Assembly (NCBI GenBank): GCA_033297205.1
Contig: MU859074.1
Location: 124,001-188,000 of the forward strand
Direction of reading: 5' to 3'
Length of the DNA stretch: 64,000 nucleotides
Source of the DNA: Pseudoneurospora amorphoporcata
Taxonomy: Eukaryota > Ascomycota > Sordariomycetes > Sordariales > Sordariaceae
Shown: positions 33,935 through 46,000 of the stretch, one piece after another
How positions within the stretch are numbered: position 1 is the stretch's first letter
Layout: every line of letters begins with the position of its first letter
The notes under the pieces: model-generated
Database searches by the model: none
Told to the model about the DNA's origin: nothing
The model's input: the letters and a program-made list of their open reading frames with translations, nothing else
Program-made: the position numbers and the translations under genes

Positions 33935-34715
33935 TGAGCTCTAGCCTCCGTCTACGACCGTCAAGAAAATCAACAGCAGTGTCTAATATGGGGGGAGAAG
34001 ACGCCTTACGTGGACGAACGGTTGGAGGTTTGTACTTGTACAGCGGAGAGAAGTATTCCTTCTCCTTGATAGACATAACCCAGTGCCATAGAAAGGTGCC
34101 TTGGATTCACATTACCCGTCTGTCCACCAAAATGCGGATCCGCTGTGGTGTTTGCGCCAAGTCCTATAATGTTAGTACCGCCATCGCTCACTGTATCGCT
34201 TTGCCGATGAGTTCCCCTAGTCTGTCGTGGTGAGCTAAGTAAATCGGCTTGGGCCGAAACCGGAGATGACGCTGTGTCTTCTTTTGTTTCTATTTTCACT
34301 AGCGAGGACAAGCGCACGCTTTACATACGTCGTTTTCCCCAGAAAGGGGGAAAGACCCGAAATGTTTGACAAGGAGGTGCCGCTGATGAAAAGAAACATG
34401 GCAGGGCAAGTGAATCATAGACAGTCACAGAAGAAATAAATGTTGAACTGAAGCAAGTTCTTGTTTTTAAAAACCATTGTTGGAGCCGGTGACGGCTGAG
34501 TACCTAGTTGTAGACTTGGCATAGTGTGGTATACCTACCTAACCCTACATGTAATACTTGCCCATATCTGCTGCCTCCTGCCCCTTTGTGTCCCAACCTT
34601 TCCTTTCCCGACCTTCCACTTCCCTTCCCTTACCTTCTTTGCATCCCCCTCCCTATTCCACTCATAGAGCTGCCCTTCACAGAGACACAAACTGAAACCG
34701 GTCGAACCAAGCTAC
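33935..34715. other. Convergent 3' region (hypothetical gene / tyrosinase)
   Basis: About 780 bp, with C/T-rich sequence at 34,560-34,680 next to the tyrosinase stop. No additional gene is seen. Confidence 0.5.
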
Positions 34716-35180
34716 TTAGTGTCCATCCCCACCATATCCTCCATGTCCTCCCGGCCCACGAATCCCGATCGGCCACTTTCGAGGGTTTTGGAAGATTGGA
34801 AACTCGCTGGCGTTTTTGCGGGGGATGTATTCCCAGTCTTGGATGTCGAGGTGCAGAGAGGGGACGGTGGATGGGTCGGTTAGGGTTTGGTCGTTCTATG
34901 TTGGGAGGGGTGGGGGGTATTAGTGTTATGGTATCATCAGCTATAGGGCTGGTTTATGCTGGCGGTTGGCAACTGGGTGAAAGGTTGGGAGAAAAGAGAT
35001 GGTGCTCATGGGAGGGTGGGGGGTGATAGTGGGAGATGGAATGGTCATAAAAAGAAGAGGGGAAGGGGAGACAAATAGGAAATAAGAGAATGGGAGAGGA
35101 GCAGATGTGGGGAAATGATTCGAAAGAGAATCAGGAATGGGCTCGGAGGGGGGAGGAAGATAGGGGGTAACTAGGTAGGG

Positions 35181-35218
<38 letters not shown>

Positions 35219-37925
35219 AAAAAGAAACACTCACCGAACGAATCTCAACAGTCATATTCCCCCTCAAAAACGGGATGATCCTGTTAGGAGTCATATCCAC
35301 GTGCCCCAGCCCCCTCTTTGACTTTTCCCCGGCAGCCTTCATCTTCATCCTACCCCTCAGACTCCGGCTTTGACTTTGTCCTCCATTCTTCTTAACAGCA
35401 TCATTAAGCGGCCTTGCCAACGGCATACTCATCTTCGCGATGCCCTCCATTGGCATGCCCAGAAGGGACATGCGGCCCATGACTACCCCGTTGACAATCA
35501 GCGAGATGGTGCAGGGAAGAGGCACTTCAGAGCGGTCGACGGAGAGTTCGGCGGTATAGTAGTAGTTTTTGGCGGGTTGGCCATATGATTGTCGCTTCTG
35601 TTTGGGGTTCTTGGTGAGGGATCTAGCAAGAGAGCGACGGCGGAAAGAGCTTTTGTTGTTTTCTTTCGTTTGTTTGCCGTCGATGCTTGTGGCGCCCTCT
35701 TTGTCTTCTTCCTGGGAGTTGGAGTTGGAAGCGGAGAGAGACTGAGACCGTGATCTCAAACGGCGAAAGGTAATCTTGTTGTTCTCCTCAACCTCCTTCC
35801 CACCGTCAATTACGGTGTCGTCATCCTCCAGATCCAGATCCGAGTCAGCAGCCCGTCCAGCCACACCATTTTCCTGCCCCTGCCCATCCGCGCTAGCCTC
35901 ATCACCAGACCCGTACAACTTATTAACCGCCTCCCTCACCTGTGCCGCCAGCTTCTCCTTATCAGGCGTCTGCCAATCCGTGCTCAGCTCGGGGTAAGAG
36001 TATCCAAACGTCCGGAGATCCGCCACCGAGTTACTAGTGTGGAAGAAACCTCCCGCATCTGAAGGTGGTGCGCTGCCGTTTGTCGCGGGGAACCCGGCGT
36101 GGAAGGGCTTCAGCGGGGAGTCAGCTGTGAGGTTGGTTCCCTTCTTGGTGCCGAGTTGGCCGCCGGAGGGGGAGGTGAAGTTGAAGGTTGTGTTGTGGTA
36201 GTAGATTGCTTGCCAGAGGGCGACGAGGCGGTCAGTGTTTGCGTGGTGGAGCATACTGGGAACACGAGCTAGTTAATGGTGGTATTCTCAGTCAGTTATA
36301 GTTGGAGATACTCACAACAGAGGGTCAAAAGCGGACCAGTCGATGTCAGCCAAGGTACCGGTGTTACAACCCGCGTTGTTATGCACGGTATTGTGAGGAC
36401 CTTCGAATCCCGTGGCTCCCCATCCTCCGCGGTCAGGTCTGACGAAGAGATCGTACTAGAAGGGGTGAGTAATGAGTTAGCATGTTCTCAAGTCGCAGAC
36501 CCTAACCACTCCTTAACGAAACTGCCAGCTTCCGCTCTGACACTTTCAAGGAAACCGAGACCATTCATCCCAAGCAGTTCGTCCCAACTTGTCACAAACC
36601 CCCACCCCCACCCCACCCAATCCAACCCTCACACACATACATCAGAACCAAAATCGGAAAAAAAAAAAAAAAAAAAAGAAGGAAAAAAAGGAAAAAAGAA
36701 GAAAAAACTCACCACACCATCCCTCAGCTGGCTCCCAAACGCCTTCATCAGCTCCTCAGCCTGCCACGGCTCAGTCCACCGCTTAATCGGCTTCTTATCA
36801 GCATCCAGATCCTCATGCCTACACCTTCCCGTCTGGGGGTTCAACCCCAGATACTGATCATGCTCATACATCACGCTCTTCTCCTGGAACCGATAGCTGT
36901 AAAGCGGATTCCTAACCAGCACGCCCATCGCGCCCGAGGGGGCGCCGCTCCCGCCGCCGGTGCCGTTGTTGTTGGGCGGTGATAAGGCAGCCAGAGAGGA
37001 GTTGGGCGTGTTGCTGACTTTGATAGTGTCGTTCATCACGGCCGAGGGAAGAGATGAGTCTGAGGCCCAGTCCCAAAAGGGTAGGCGGAGGGTGCGGGCG
37101 GCGTCCGTATAGGCGGCTTGGAAGGAGGGGGGGTATCGGGAGGCAATGGATAGGGCGTGGGAGACTAGGGTTTGCTGTTTGGGTGATGGGGGTTAGTTGG
37201 GGGTTGAGTTGGAGAGAAAAGTATGGTATGAGGATGGAGGGGCTAGTGTAGACTGCGGATTTTTGCTGCCTACCTCAAAGAGAGCAACATATGGTCGATG
37301 CCATGGAGCAAAGATGGTTTCCTACGCGTTTTGGTACCAGTCAGTCAGTATCTGTGATATCCATAGTGAGTAGAAATAGCGTTATATGAGACAACACTTA
37401 CACCGTGAGGACAGTACCCAACGTCAGGCGCACCATCAACCTGCTCAACTCCATTCCACGGTTTGTGCGGCAGTCCGTGGATCCCTTTCAACACAGTCAG
37501 CTTCATGATAACCCCCCACCGCCATCACAAAAGAGCTGTCTGCTCCAGTGTACATATTCCCACTCACCTGCCAGGCTAAAATATGATAGCTCGTCCGACT
37601 CATCCATCGCTTGCATCTCCGACAAGGCCAAGATGTAGAGGTCCCTAAGCAAACGTAGTTAGTCAGTCAGCCATTGAGCCGTATTGGGAAGGAGTTAAAG
37701 TAGAGAATATGACCCCTAGTACAAAGTCACTTCTTCCTACCATTGCGGCCCTCCCCTGGTGTAAAGATCATTGATGTTCTTCCTAATTGGCCTCTGTCCC
37801 GTGTTGGCATCGACACCCGTCGTGGCGCCGACGACCGGAATAGGTGTTATTTGGGTTTGAGCGGCGGCTAGCGAGGCAAAGCTGTTGATGAACAGGAAGA
37901 TTGGCAAGAGAGTGAATGTGACCAT
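34716..37925 (-). CDS. Secreted tyrosinase (type-3 copper polyphenol oxidase) with Ser/Arg-rich insert
   Basis: There are eight exons: 37925..37741, 37644..37568, 37484..37402, 37321..37274, 37174..36713, 36455..36316, 36255..35235 and 34895..34716, giving 731 aa. A signal peptide (MVTFTLLPIFLFINSFASLAAA) leads. CuA ligands are His90 (GIHG), His114 (CPHG, with the C-x-H pair that forms a thioether in fungal tyrosinases) and His123 (WHRPY). CuB ligands are His306 and His310 (GPHNTVHNNAG) and His335/336 (DPLFMLHHANTDR). After the core come an acidic/Ser-Arg-rich segment with an internal duplication and a dibasic KR site. The final exon ends in a Gly-rich tail (GPGGHGGYGGDGH). It oxidises phenols to quinones, as in melanin or defence chemistry. 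Two introns are long (339 and 257 nt) and hold A/T homopolymers. All joins keep frame and conserved motifs. Confidence 0.92.
35181..35213. repeat. A33 homopolymer in the last tyrosinase intron
   Basis: Thirty-three consecutive A on the plus strand read as T on the coding strand, about 20 nt after the donor of the 339-nt intron. Confidence 0.9.
36658..36677. repeat. A20 homopolymer in tyrosinase intron 5
   Basis: Twenty A, followed by A/G-rich sequence, lie just inside the donor side of the 257-nt intron. The position mirrors that of the A33 run in the last intron. Confidence 0.88.
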
Positions 37926-40900
37926 GGGTATGAGTGCTGATGTTGATCGTGTAAGGTCGAGGCTGCTGCTGCTCCTCCTCCCCACCACCCTCCTTGTTCT
38001 CCTTGCGGTAACCTCCATTTGGGAAAGGGATCCCGGCGTGATACCGGGATGTGTGTGGGGAAGGGTGGTTGGGCAATGTGTTCTAATTGCTTGCTTGTTG
38101 TTGGTATCAGTGGAAAAGTGACAGACAGTGGATGTATCTGGTATCGGCCGAAGGATAGTGCTTGGTTCGTTCTTGAATTGTTGGTAGTCCACGTCTGCCG
38201 CCAAAGAAAAAGGAAAAAAAACAACAAAAAAAACTAGACAGTGTTTTGTTTTTGCCCCTCGGGTGTTCGCTCGAAGAAAACGGAGTCTCAAAAAGAGTTA
38301 AATAGAACAGCGCAGCTAGTTTTGAAAGGCTATCAACGGGGACCCTTCCGCATATTAATGGGTGACGAATTGGCTTCCCATGGCGCTTCAAAGAGTCATG
38401 GGTCTGATAATGATAGCCATCCAGCAGGTACAAACAGTACGAGATAGAAGAACCGAAAAAGCACGGAAAGATTAACGAGGGTTCCAGAAGCGCAGTTGCT
38501 CCTTGGGTACCGTTGAATAGCATGATTGCTTACTCAGGTACTTCGTTCCCATTGCCAGGTGAACTGATGACGACCGGGAAAAAAAAAAAACGAACGACTT
38601 GAACTGGTCCAGTCTAGCCCCAGCCCCTTTTCCGGGCGCGCGCGTGCAAGCGCTGTAACGATATGACCAAAACTTTTTGTGGTCGTCTTCATTCTAGAAT
38701 AAGGACAGCCAAAAGACGAAAACAGGAGTATGAACACAGAGAGGCCACGCCGCCAATGAAATGAGAGGAAAAATGTCCGACATAAACACACACCATACCC
38801 AGCTCTGACGCATGGTTAGCGGTGAAGAGGCTTGAGGCGCACACACATTCTGACTCGCAGCCGCTAACTCGTATAAGTCCTCTTAATATGTAAGGACAGA
38901 AGAGAGAGGGGAAAGAATGAGGCGGCCAGATTCGAGACCTTGGGCTGTCGAGAAGGGGAAGGAGACGAGAATAAGCGGTATGGTCAGTTACTCTTCGTAT
39001 GCTGTGTTGCGCAGAAATGGACAACTCGGCAGACTCGGCTACAAATTGTCTCATCGGGCGCTTGCAGTCGAACAACTAGACGAGAGGATAGAAGGGGGAG
39101 GGAGTGAAGAGACAATAATCCGTGGTCTCGGCTGTGTGGGCCATGTTGTGTGAACAGCGCATTCGACGGCTACCACCACGAGGATTCCACACCGACCGGC
39201 AACAAGGAGGTAAGGGGGTGTTATGCTTCTTCCCGTAGGCGTGTCTCATTCATACAGCTTTGGTTAGCATAAGGATCCGTAGCGAGAGTGCCGCCGGTGG
39301 TCTGCTGATGGTGGTGAGGGGGTATTCTAAAGAACTTCCAGATGGAAAGATGATGAATCGGTGTTTGTGCAAGTGTATGTACCAACCTCTGAAATGGGTC
39401 TGCGGGTGGACGGATAGACGGAAGGATGATTGGTAGATAAACCCTTCGTCATCATGTTACTGGCAGCAGCTAGCCGTTGGGCAACAAGGCTCGGGCTGCA
39501 AGGGGAATATCTGCCTCGTTCCATCTTGCGTCGTGCTTCTCCGCCCTTCGCTGTGAAGGAGGGTATGAATCCAGAATCCTTCTAGTCTGGTACATTCCCC
39601 GTGCGGCTCCCGCGCGAGCTGTACTGGGCGGCTGATGTGTGTCTGTGGTGGTGATGCCCATAGCGACGGGTTCAAGCTTAACCCTTTTCTTACCCACCCT
39701 TTCCTTCTATCCCCACCACTTCGCAAACACCTTGCTTGCTTTCCCGTCCCCCCTCCTGATTTTTTTTGGTGTGGTTCTTGCATACCTGGGCGTGGGGGGC
39801 ATTATCCCGTGGCGGCCTTGCCCACGTTCTTTCCCAGCTTTCCTTTGTGCAAGGTCCCGCCCGTAAGCGGGCAAGGCAAATCAAGGGGGAGAATGGGGGT
39901 AGAAGTTGGGGGAGGGCAATGAAATAAGGCGTTAATGCCCAATCCAGCTCTCAACAAGAGACTCTCATATCGTCAACGGACCCCAGCCACCCCCGTTCTT
40001 GACTTCGTGTTGCCTTGCGCTAGCGTAGCTTCCCTTGTCATGCTTTTCTCACGTTTTTTCTCTCTTTTCCGCGCGACGCCAGAAGGTTTACCGCACTTCC
40101 CGGCCGTCGGATGATACCGACATGCCCGTGAGACACTAGTTTATGTAGGTGTGAATATTTGCAGTCTTCTGCTTGGCTGTGGGGTGACAAGTCCCTGATT
40201 GGTTGTACAAAAGACTTACAGCAAAGGAGTTGTTTCAATGCTGTTTAGTTAGAGGGTGATGTAACAGCAGATGTGTGGATTGTTTACTCATTTTTTTTCG
40301 GTTTTTCACATACCTTTATGCCCCTCCCCCTCCAGTTCTCTCGCCCCCAAGTTCACATCACACAAGCTAAGGAAATCGGGAAGCACTGTACCCGATGACA
40401 GTCCGTGTTGCGAAGCCGATATCGCAGGATGCCCTTGTTCGGGCTCTCTTGTGATGTCCTACCCGTGGCTTGCTCGGAGAAATAGTTTGCCCCCGTTGTG
40501 ATACCAGGACGAATTGTATTATTGAGCGCCTAATGTCGTTAATTAGCCATCGATTATGACGGTACGGAGAGGTGGCTGCCCCCAATACCGACGTTTATGT
40601 TATATTCACCATGGCTTGTTCCCGTAATCAACTCACGGCTACTGATTCATATGACTCTGAGTCCTGCTCATGCATGGAACAGCAATGGGCTCCAATTGTT
40701 CGGCAACTTGATGCCCAAAAGGAGGTTTCTGTGCTAGGTTGAGTGGAAGTCTCTGCCGAGGTTGTGTTCAAGTGGTGATGAATGAAGCCTTGGTGGTTCG
40801 TTGTGCCAGGCATCAGCAGGAGTCTGTTCATTTGACGGCCAGTGCACTCCGAACTGATGTCACCCTTTCGCTTTTATCTTGTTAGCGACCTTTCATCTTA

Positions 40901-41896
40901 CAATCTCCCAAACGTGCCAGTGCGTACTTCCCTTTCACTGACGCTCATCCAAATCCAAGGCTTGGGATAGCCGGCTGGGTTATGCCAGTGCGACAAGGGC
41001 CAGATCGGTACCATGACCCAGTTCAGTGTCCATGTCTCTGTGCTACTCACGTGGCAGTGAATTTGGGCTTGCAAAATGAGCTCATGTTTGCTTCCTTGTT
41101 GAACCACAAGCTAGCCTTTGCCCACTTGGCATTGCAACTTCTTGTCCCCCGTAACACAAAGGAGGTCAATCTACAGCCTGGACCCGTCTCGGCTAGAGAA
41201 ATGGCCACGGCCACAAGACATTCGTAGCCGGAAGAAAAGAAGAGGGAATCCCAGTTCGTGTGATCGAAGATTCATAACGTTGTCTGTTTTTATATTCATG
41301 GCGTTTTTGGTGCAGTGAACGGAGTTTTGTTTGTTCAGCCATCGCATCAGTGGACATGGGCTTATTGGTGTGAACGATCGGGGATTCTTATACAACGTCA
41401 TATTGATGACAAAGCATGGGTTTTGACTAAAACATAAAGATGGAGAAGAGGATGAAACTGAATAGGTCCCTCAAACCATCCACGAGCATGTGACTGTGTC
41501 AGGGGTGAAAGGGAAGAGCGACTGAAAGAGGTATTCCTGATAAAGCAGTGCGGTTCCAACAACCATTCCGCGAAGTTGACCTAATTGATTCATGCTGTGC
41601 CCTTATACTAACGCCGAGGAATTCTCTATTTTGAGTGTTCCCATCTTCCTGAAATCCACAGTGACCTGTACCCCCCTTAAGAACGCCCAGAGAATGAAAA
41701 GCATGAAGAAATGGAGACAGGGTTGGTACTTGCTGACCAGCCTCGCTTGCTTGCGAGAAAAGGAAAATGAACTGATTCCTGGGGTTTTCAGCCATATCGT
41801 TACCGCGCAGGCTAGTTAATGACCGGATATAGAGGAATTTGCCATAGCTTTTGTCATATATGGCCGGGAATGTTCGATCATGTGAGCTGGGGAAGC
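37926..41896. other. 4-kb upstream region of tyrosinase, no gene supported
   Basis: The sequence between the tyrosinase start and the aldolase stop has only short, domain-free frames. It includes the tyrosinase promoter and leader, a short A run at 38579-38590 and CT-rich tracts near 39,670-39,780. Confidence 0.5.
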
Positions 41897-43015
41897 TTAG
41901 AGAGACTTCTCAAGCATCATCAAGTCTTTGAATCCATCTTTCCAGTTCTTGGACTGCTCTGCAGTGGGTCTTGGGAGAGGGCTTCTGCAGTAGCCACCGT
42001 AACCTGCCCACTCTTCCAATCCAGCCTTAACTCCGACAACGCCGCCTTGGATGGCAGTCCAATCGCCTTGCGAAACAATCTCCTGCATCTCCTGAGCCTC
42101 GGTGTGCTTCCCCTGGTTCCAGAGCTCGATGGTCTGGATGCATGCTTTGGGGGCAATGTTGGCGAGGCCAGCGAGGATTCCGTGTCCACCTGCTGCCAAG
42201 GCCTGGATAGAAAAGTCGGCAGACCCCGCTAGAACCAAGAAATCAGGATTCTTGGGATCGTATTTCTTTGCGAGCTTGCGAGTAGCCGCTGCCACACGGT
42301 TCAGTTTGCCGGTGTTGCCGCATGTGAGCTTCACACCAACGATATTCGGGTGCTGGGCAAGCTGCACAATGATATCTGACGACATGTCCATGCCATTGAC
42401 GGCACCTGGGTAGTTGTAGATGATGATTGGGATGGGCGAGGCATCGGCAACTGCGTTGAAGAACTCTAGGATGGTCTGAGATGAAGGAGCGAAGAGAGGT
42501 GCGTAGTAGGATGGTGGGAGAACAAGCGCGTAATCTCCTCCAGCTTTCCATGCTTGACGGCACAGTAGGATTGCCTCTCTGGTGCTCTGGGCTCCACAGC
42601 CAACAATAATAGGCATATGAGAGAACCCGGCATCGTTAAGTGCTTTTCTGGTGGTTGCGGTGACGACTTGTCGTTCGGAGTGAGTAAGGTGGACGGCTTC
42701 TCCATTGGAACCTTGAGTAGCCAAGCCAGTGACGCCGGCGCGAGCTAGACGAACGGCATGACGAGCGATAGTAACGGTATCGACATCTTCCGTTTCTTTC
42801 TCAAAGAAACACATGGTCGGGACATAGACGCCGGGGATAAGGGGTCGCTTGACGTGGGAGATGGGCGCGTCCAGGGAGCTGCTGTCGTATGAGCTGCCCA
42901 GCTCGGCTGTCAAGTCCTCTACTGTGAGAGTAGATGACCCCGAAGGTTGGAAGGCCATTTTGTTGAAGCCGTTGGTGAAGCTTCCGGCCGGTGATGAGTC
43001 GTTGTGGGGAGCCAT
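41897..43015 (-). CDS. DHDPS/N-acetylneuraminate lyase-family class I aldolase
   Basis: This is a single exon of 372 aa with a 58-residue N-terminal extension, which has no clear targeting signal. The TIM-barrel core carries GSNGEAVHLT (pyruvate-carboxylate binding), GCGAQSTREAI, VLPPSYYAP, IIYNYPG (catalytic Tyr200) and GVKLTCGN with Schiff-base Lys229. Fungal members include 2-keto-3-deoxy-sugar-acid aldolases of galacturonate breakdown and 4-hydroxy-2-oxoglutarate aldolases. Eukaryotic fungi make lysine by the aminoadipate route, so true dihydrodipicolinate synthase is unlikely. A pectin-linked role would fit the pectinesterase in this window, but the genes are 38 kb apart. Superfamily is secure; substrate is open. 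Confidence 0.9.
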   Translation of the reverse strand: MAPHNDSSPAGSFTNGFNKMAFQPSGSSTLTVEDLTAELGSSYDSSSLDAPISHVKRPLIPGVYVPTMCFFEKETEDVDTVTIARHAVRLARAGVTGLATQGSNGEAVHLTHSERQVVTATTRKALNDAGFSHMPIIVGCGAQSTREAILLCRQAWKAGGDYALVLPPSYYAPLFAPSSQTILEFFNAVADASPIPIIIYNYPGAVNGMDMSSDIIVQLAQHPNIVGVKLTCGNTGKLNRVAAATRKLAKKYDPKNPDFLVLAGSADFSIQALAAGGHGILAGLANIAPKACIQTIELWNQGKHTEAQEMQEIVSQGDWTAIQGGVVGVKAGLEEWAGYGGYCRSPLPRPTAEQSKNWKDGFKDLMMLEKSL

Positions 43016-46000
43016 GTTGACGATAGGTATAATCTGGAAGATAAAGATGATGAGAACACCGCTGGATTTCTATGATGTACGAAGTAAGGGAATGTAGACA
43101 AAAACAGGGAAGGTGGAGGGCAATGACAATCAGCTCGTTCGGGCCAGTGGGAGGGAAGTGCTCGATATTTGTACAAAGAGGAATCGGAGGAAGGAACAAG
43201 GACTGGGAGAGAACTACAAGTTCCAAGCAAGGGAGAAGAAAAGTGTACCGGCTGACTACCGTCTAAGACGGAAGGACCCATTGTGCCATTGTCGGTTTAG
43301 TTCTTGATCTTGTCCGCTTGGGATGATTTACGCAGTAGCCCGGCGGATTGGTGGCGTTACTCCAGGTGGACACCTGCTCAAGACTGGAGCCAAGACCTAT
43401 CGCCGCCCAGGCCGAACAACGGACATGGAAACATGGCAAGCTGAAGATCAGAGGTCGTGGAGTGGTGAGAAATGAAATCTTCTGATTCGTCCAAAAGGGA
43501 AGAAGAAGGCCAAAGTATACAGTGCCGGCCCTTTTGTTCTTTCTGAAATCTCCAAACTTTTGAAGCGACCTTCTTTCGGTCTCGTCTTGCGGGTCTTGAG
43601 AAGGGGCACGACCCCATACACGACAGGGGGTTATTTCCAGGGATCCCGTCTGTGGTGGACGGTAATAGTGTGGGGGTTAGCCTGACAGGCCGGCTCCGTC
43701 GACAAGGGCCGCTGTTGTTACCCCGAGTTACCCCATAGTTGCCCCATGATGGGGTAGGCGGCTAGCCAAGAAATCTTACACTAGACCAGGAGGGGTAGTT
43801 ATAGTGTACGTACCTATCTCTGCTTACCCGTCCATGTCGTAGATGGGCGTGATATTGGTGGAGAGTGGCTTCGTCAGACCTCCAGACGAGTCAGAGACGC
43901 TGGTGACGTCTTGTGTACAGAGGTCAGGCTCGGGCAGTGCAGATGTACTTTTGGTTGACACTTTCGCTTCTGCCATCATTTGAGCCTGGTAGACATCTCA
44001 GCTCGCCTGGGCTGGTGCCTAGGCTGAAGACAATCTGGTACTCGGCCTTTGTTTGAATAGCACAGGCAATTCACAGCCAAGGGCTGAGGAATCCAACATG
44101 GATTCAGGACCGAATGGACTCAGCCTTATGCCTGCTAAGTCCAGTGGGTGATGGTCTTTTTGTTTGACCAAAGTCCTCGGCTGTTGCACGCCTAATAATC
44201 ATCTGAGACTATAGATATCAGCGCAAATTCAAGCAGATCCACATCACAACGAGTACACCTCGATCGCCAGTTTCACATTGCTTTTTTGTCCACTTGAAGA
44301 CCGTGTGGTTCAGTGAGGTCAGGAAAGCTGCTTGATCTTGGAAAGACATGGGATCATGCCAGGTGTCATTGTGAGAGAACGTTTGTTGCCGTGCATACGG
44401 GTACCTACTATGCGTGCACGCGCAAAGAGCGGCACTCGGCCTATCTAAATGGCCTTATGAGAAGCGTGCTTGGGACAAAACCATACGGTAGATGCATCTT
44501 TGGCCGGATCTGGGGCAAGTGTCCGCTCGTCGAGTGAACATGCAGATACAGCACAACTTAGCACCCTGGCATAGGGCACAGGGGACTCGACAATGACAAG
44601 ACGATGGCTTCATAAATGAAACTGTCCAGCGAGGGTCCATGCTCCATTCCGCAACTGGCGGTCAGTGATCCTGACCGGAAGGCTTGATCGGATATAGAGA
44701 TTTGTTTGGCGACACAAACCACGGCGTGCCAACAACGGCCTGCTTCATCAGGATGCGGTTTGTCAAAAATCTTAGGACGGGCTAGCGCCACAAGGTGTCG
44801 AATGACAGGGAGTTTGCGTGGCATCAATGGGACAAGAAGAGGTACGAACCTTATATGTATCAGGCGGTCCTGAAGGTCTATATGGTCAGTTTGACGGGTT
44901 TCGCACATTTTCTTGTATCGTGTCTCCCTCGACTTGGTGTCCCAAAGGCTTTGCGATGGTGGTCACGTCAATGCCAGCCTTCCGGTTACTGCGTGATGTG
45001 CTCCCAAGGGCTTCCATAAGGCTTCGATATCGGAGGAGGTGTCCGTGTTTCCTGGCTGGCCAATGAGATTTCAGCAGGAAGGTTACACCCACGTTGGCAA
45101 GCCGGACGTCGTGAGGCTTAACCTGTTCCTACCTTGAATGAACATTTACTTGTGATGGTGTCCTCTCTTTTGTGGCTCGACTGGCAATATCGCCCGAACG
45201 TCTCTTTCTCCGAAGACTTGTTGCGCGAGAGGGGCAGCAAGAGTCCGGTTTGGGATGACGAGGCTGCGAGGGCATCTTGGTAGGTGTGCTTGCGTTGTCA
45301 ATGGTTGGTCGGTGTGGAGGGCACTGGAGGGGCAGGTGACACTTCTGGCATGTCTGGCCATTCAGAATGCGTGATTTGCGGCCTGCGTTGAACAGGCCAA
45401 CAGGGGAGACGGCGGCAGCATTCGCGAGCGACCCTGAAGAGCCGGCTTGCCAAACAATGCTTTGTCTGCTTTATTGCGCCACGCAGGGCTCAGTTGTGGA
45501 AGTTGTATGATATCAGCAATGGCAATGTGCAGAGAAAGAGTACTGGCACTCGTACGAGGCCCGGTTGATTGCCCGGCTTACCTTGGTTGGCAAACTGCCA
45601 TGGTCCCGCCCTCGAGGTTGAAGACTTTGTGGTTGATGACTCGGGGCAGATGTTGGACCCTGTTGTCATGTTGTCATGACAGGGCAGACATCCAATGCCT
45701 TTACTGGACTGGACCAAGCTTGACCCCTAGGGCAGGATTGGAAATTGTTGAACACACAGCTTCAGTGTTGGTCGTGATTGGTGCGAAAACATATCGAATG
45801 GAGGATGGTGGCCATCATGTCTTGGAGAAAGTCGGAGTACTGTGCCGAGTGTAGAGACGGACAAGACCAGACCTGGTCGGATAGAGTCCAGTCACAGATT
45901 CGAGTTGTCTCGCTCCAAGTTGTTCGGTCTGCCTGATAGCAAAAGAAGAAAAAATATCCAAAATTTTCTGCCAAGGGAACTGATGAACTAGAGACCGCGT

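Noticed and set aside
41897..43015. Lysine-pathway dihydrodipicolinate synthase
   Set aside because: Fold and active site fit, but fungi make lysine through aminoadipate; a sugar-acid or hydroxy-oxoglutarate aldolase is more likely.
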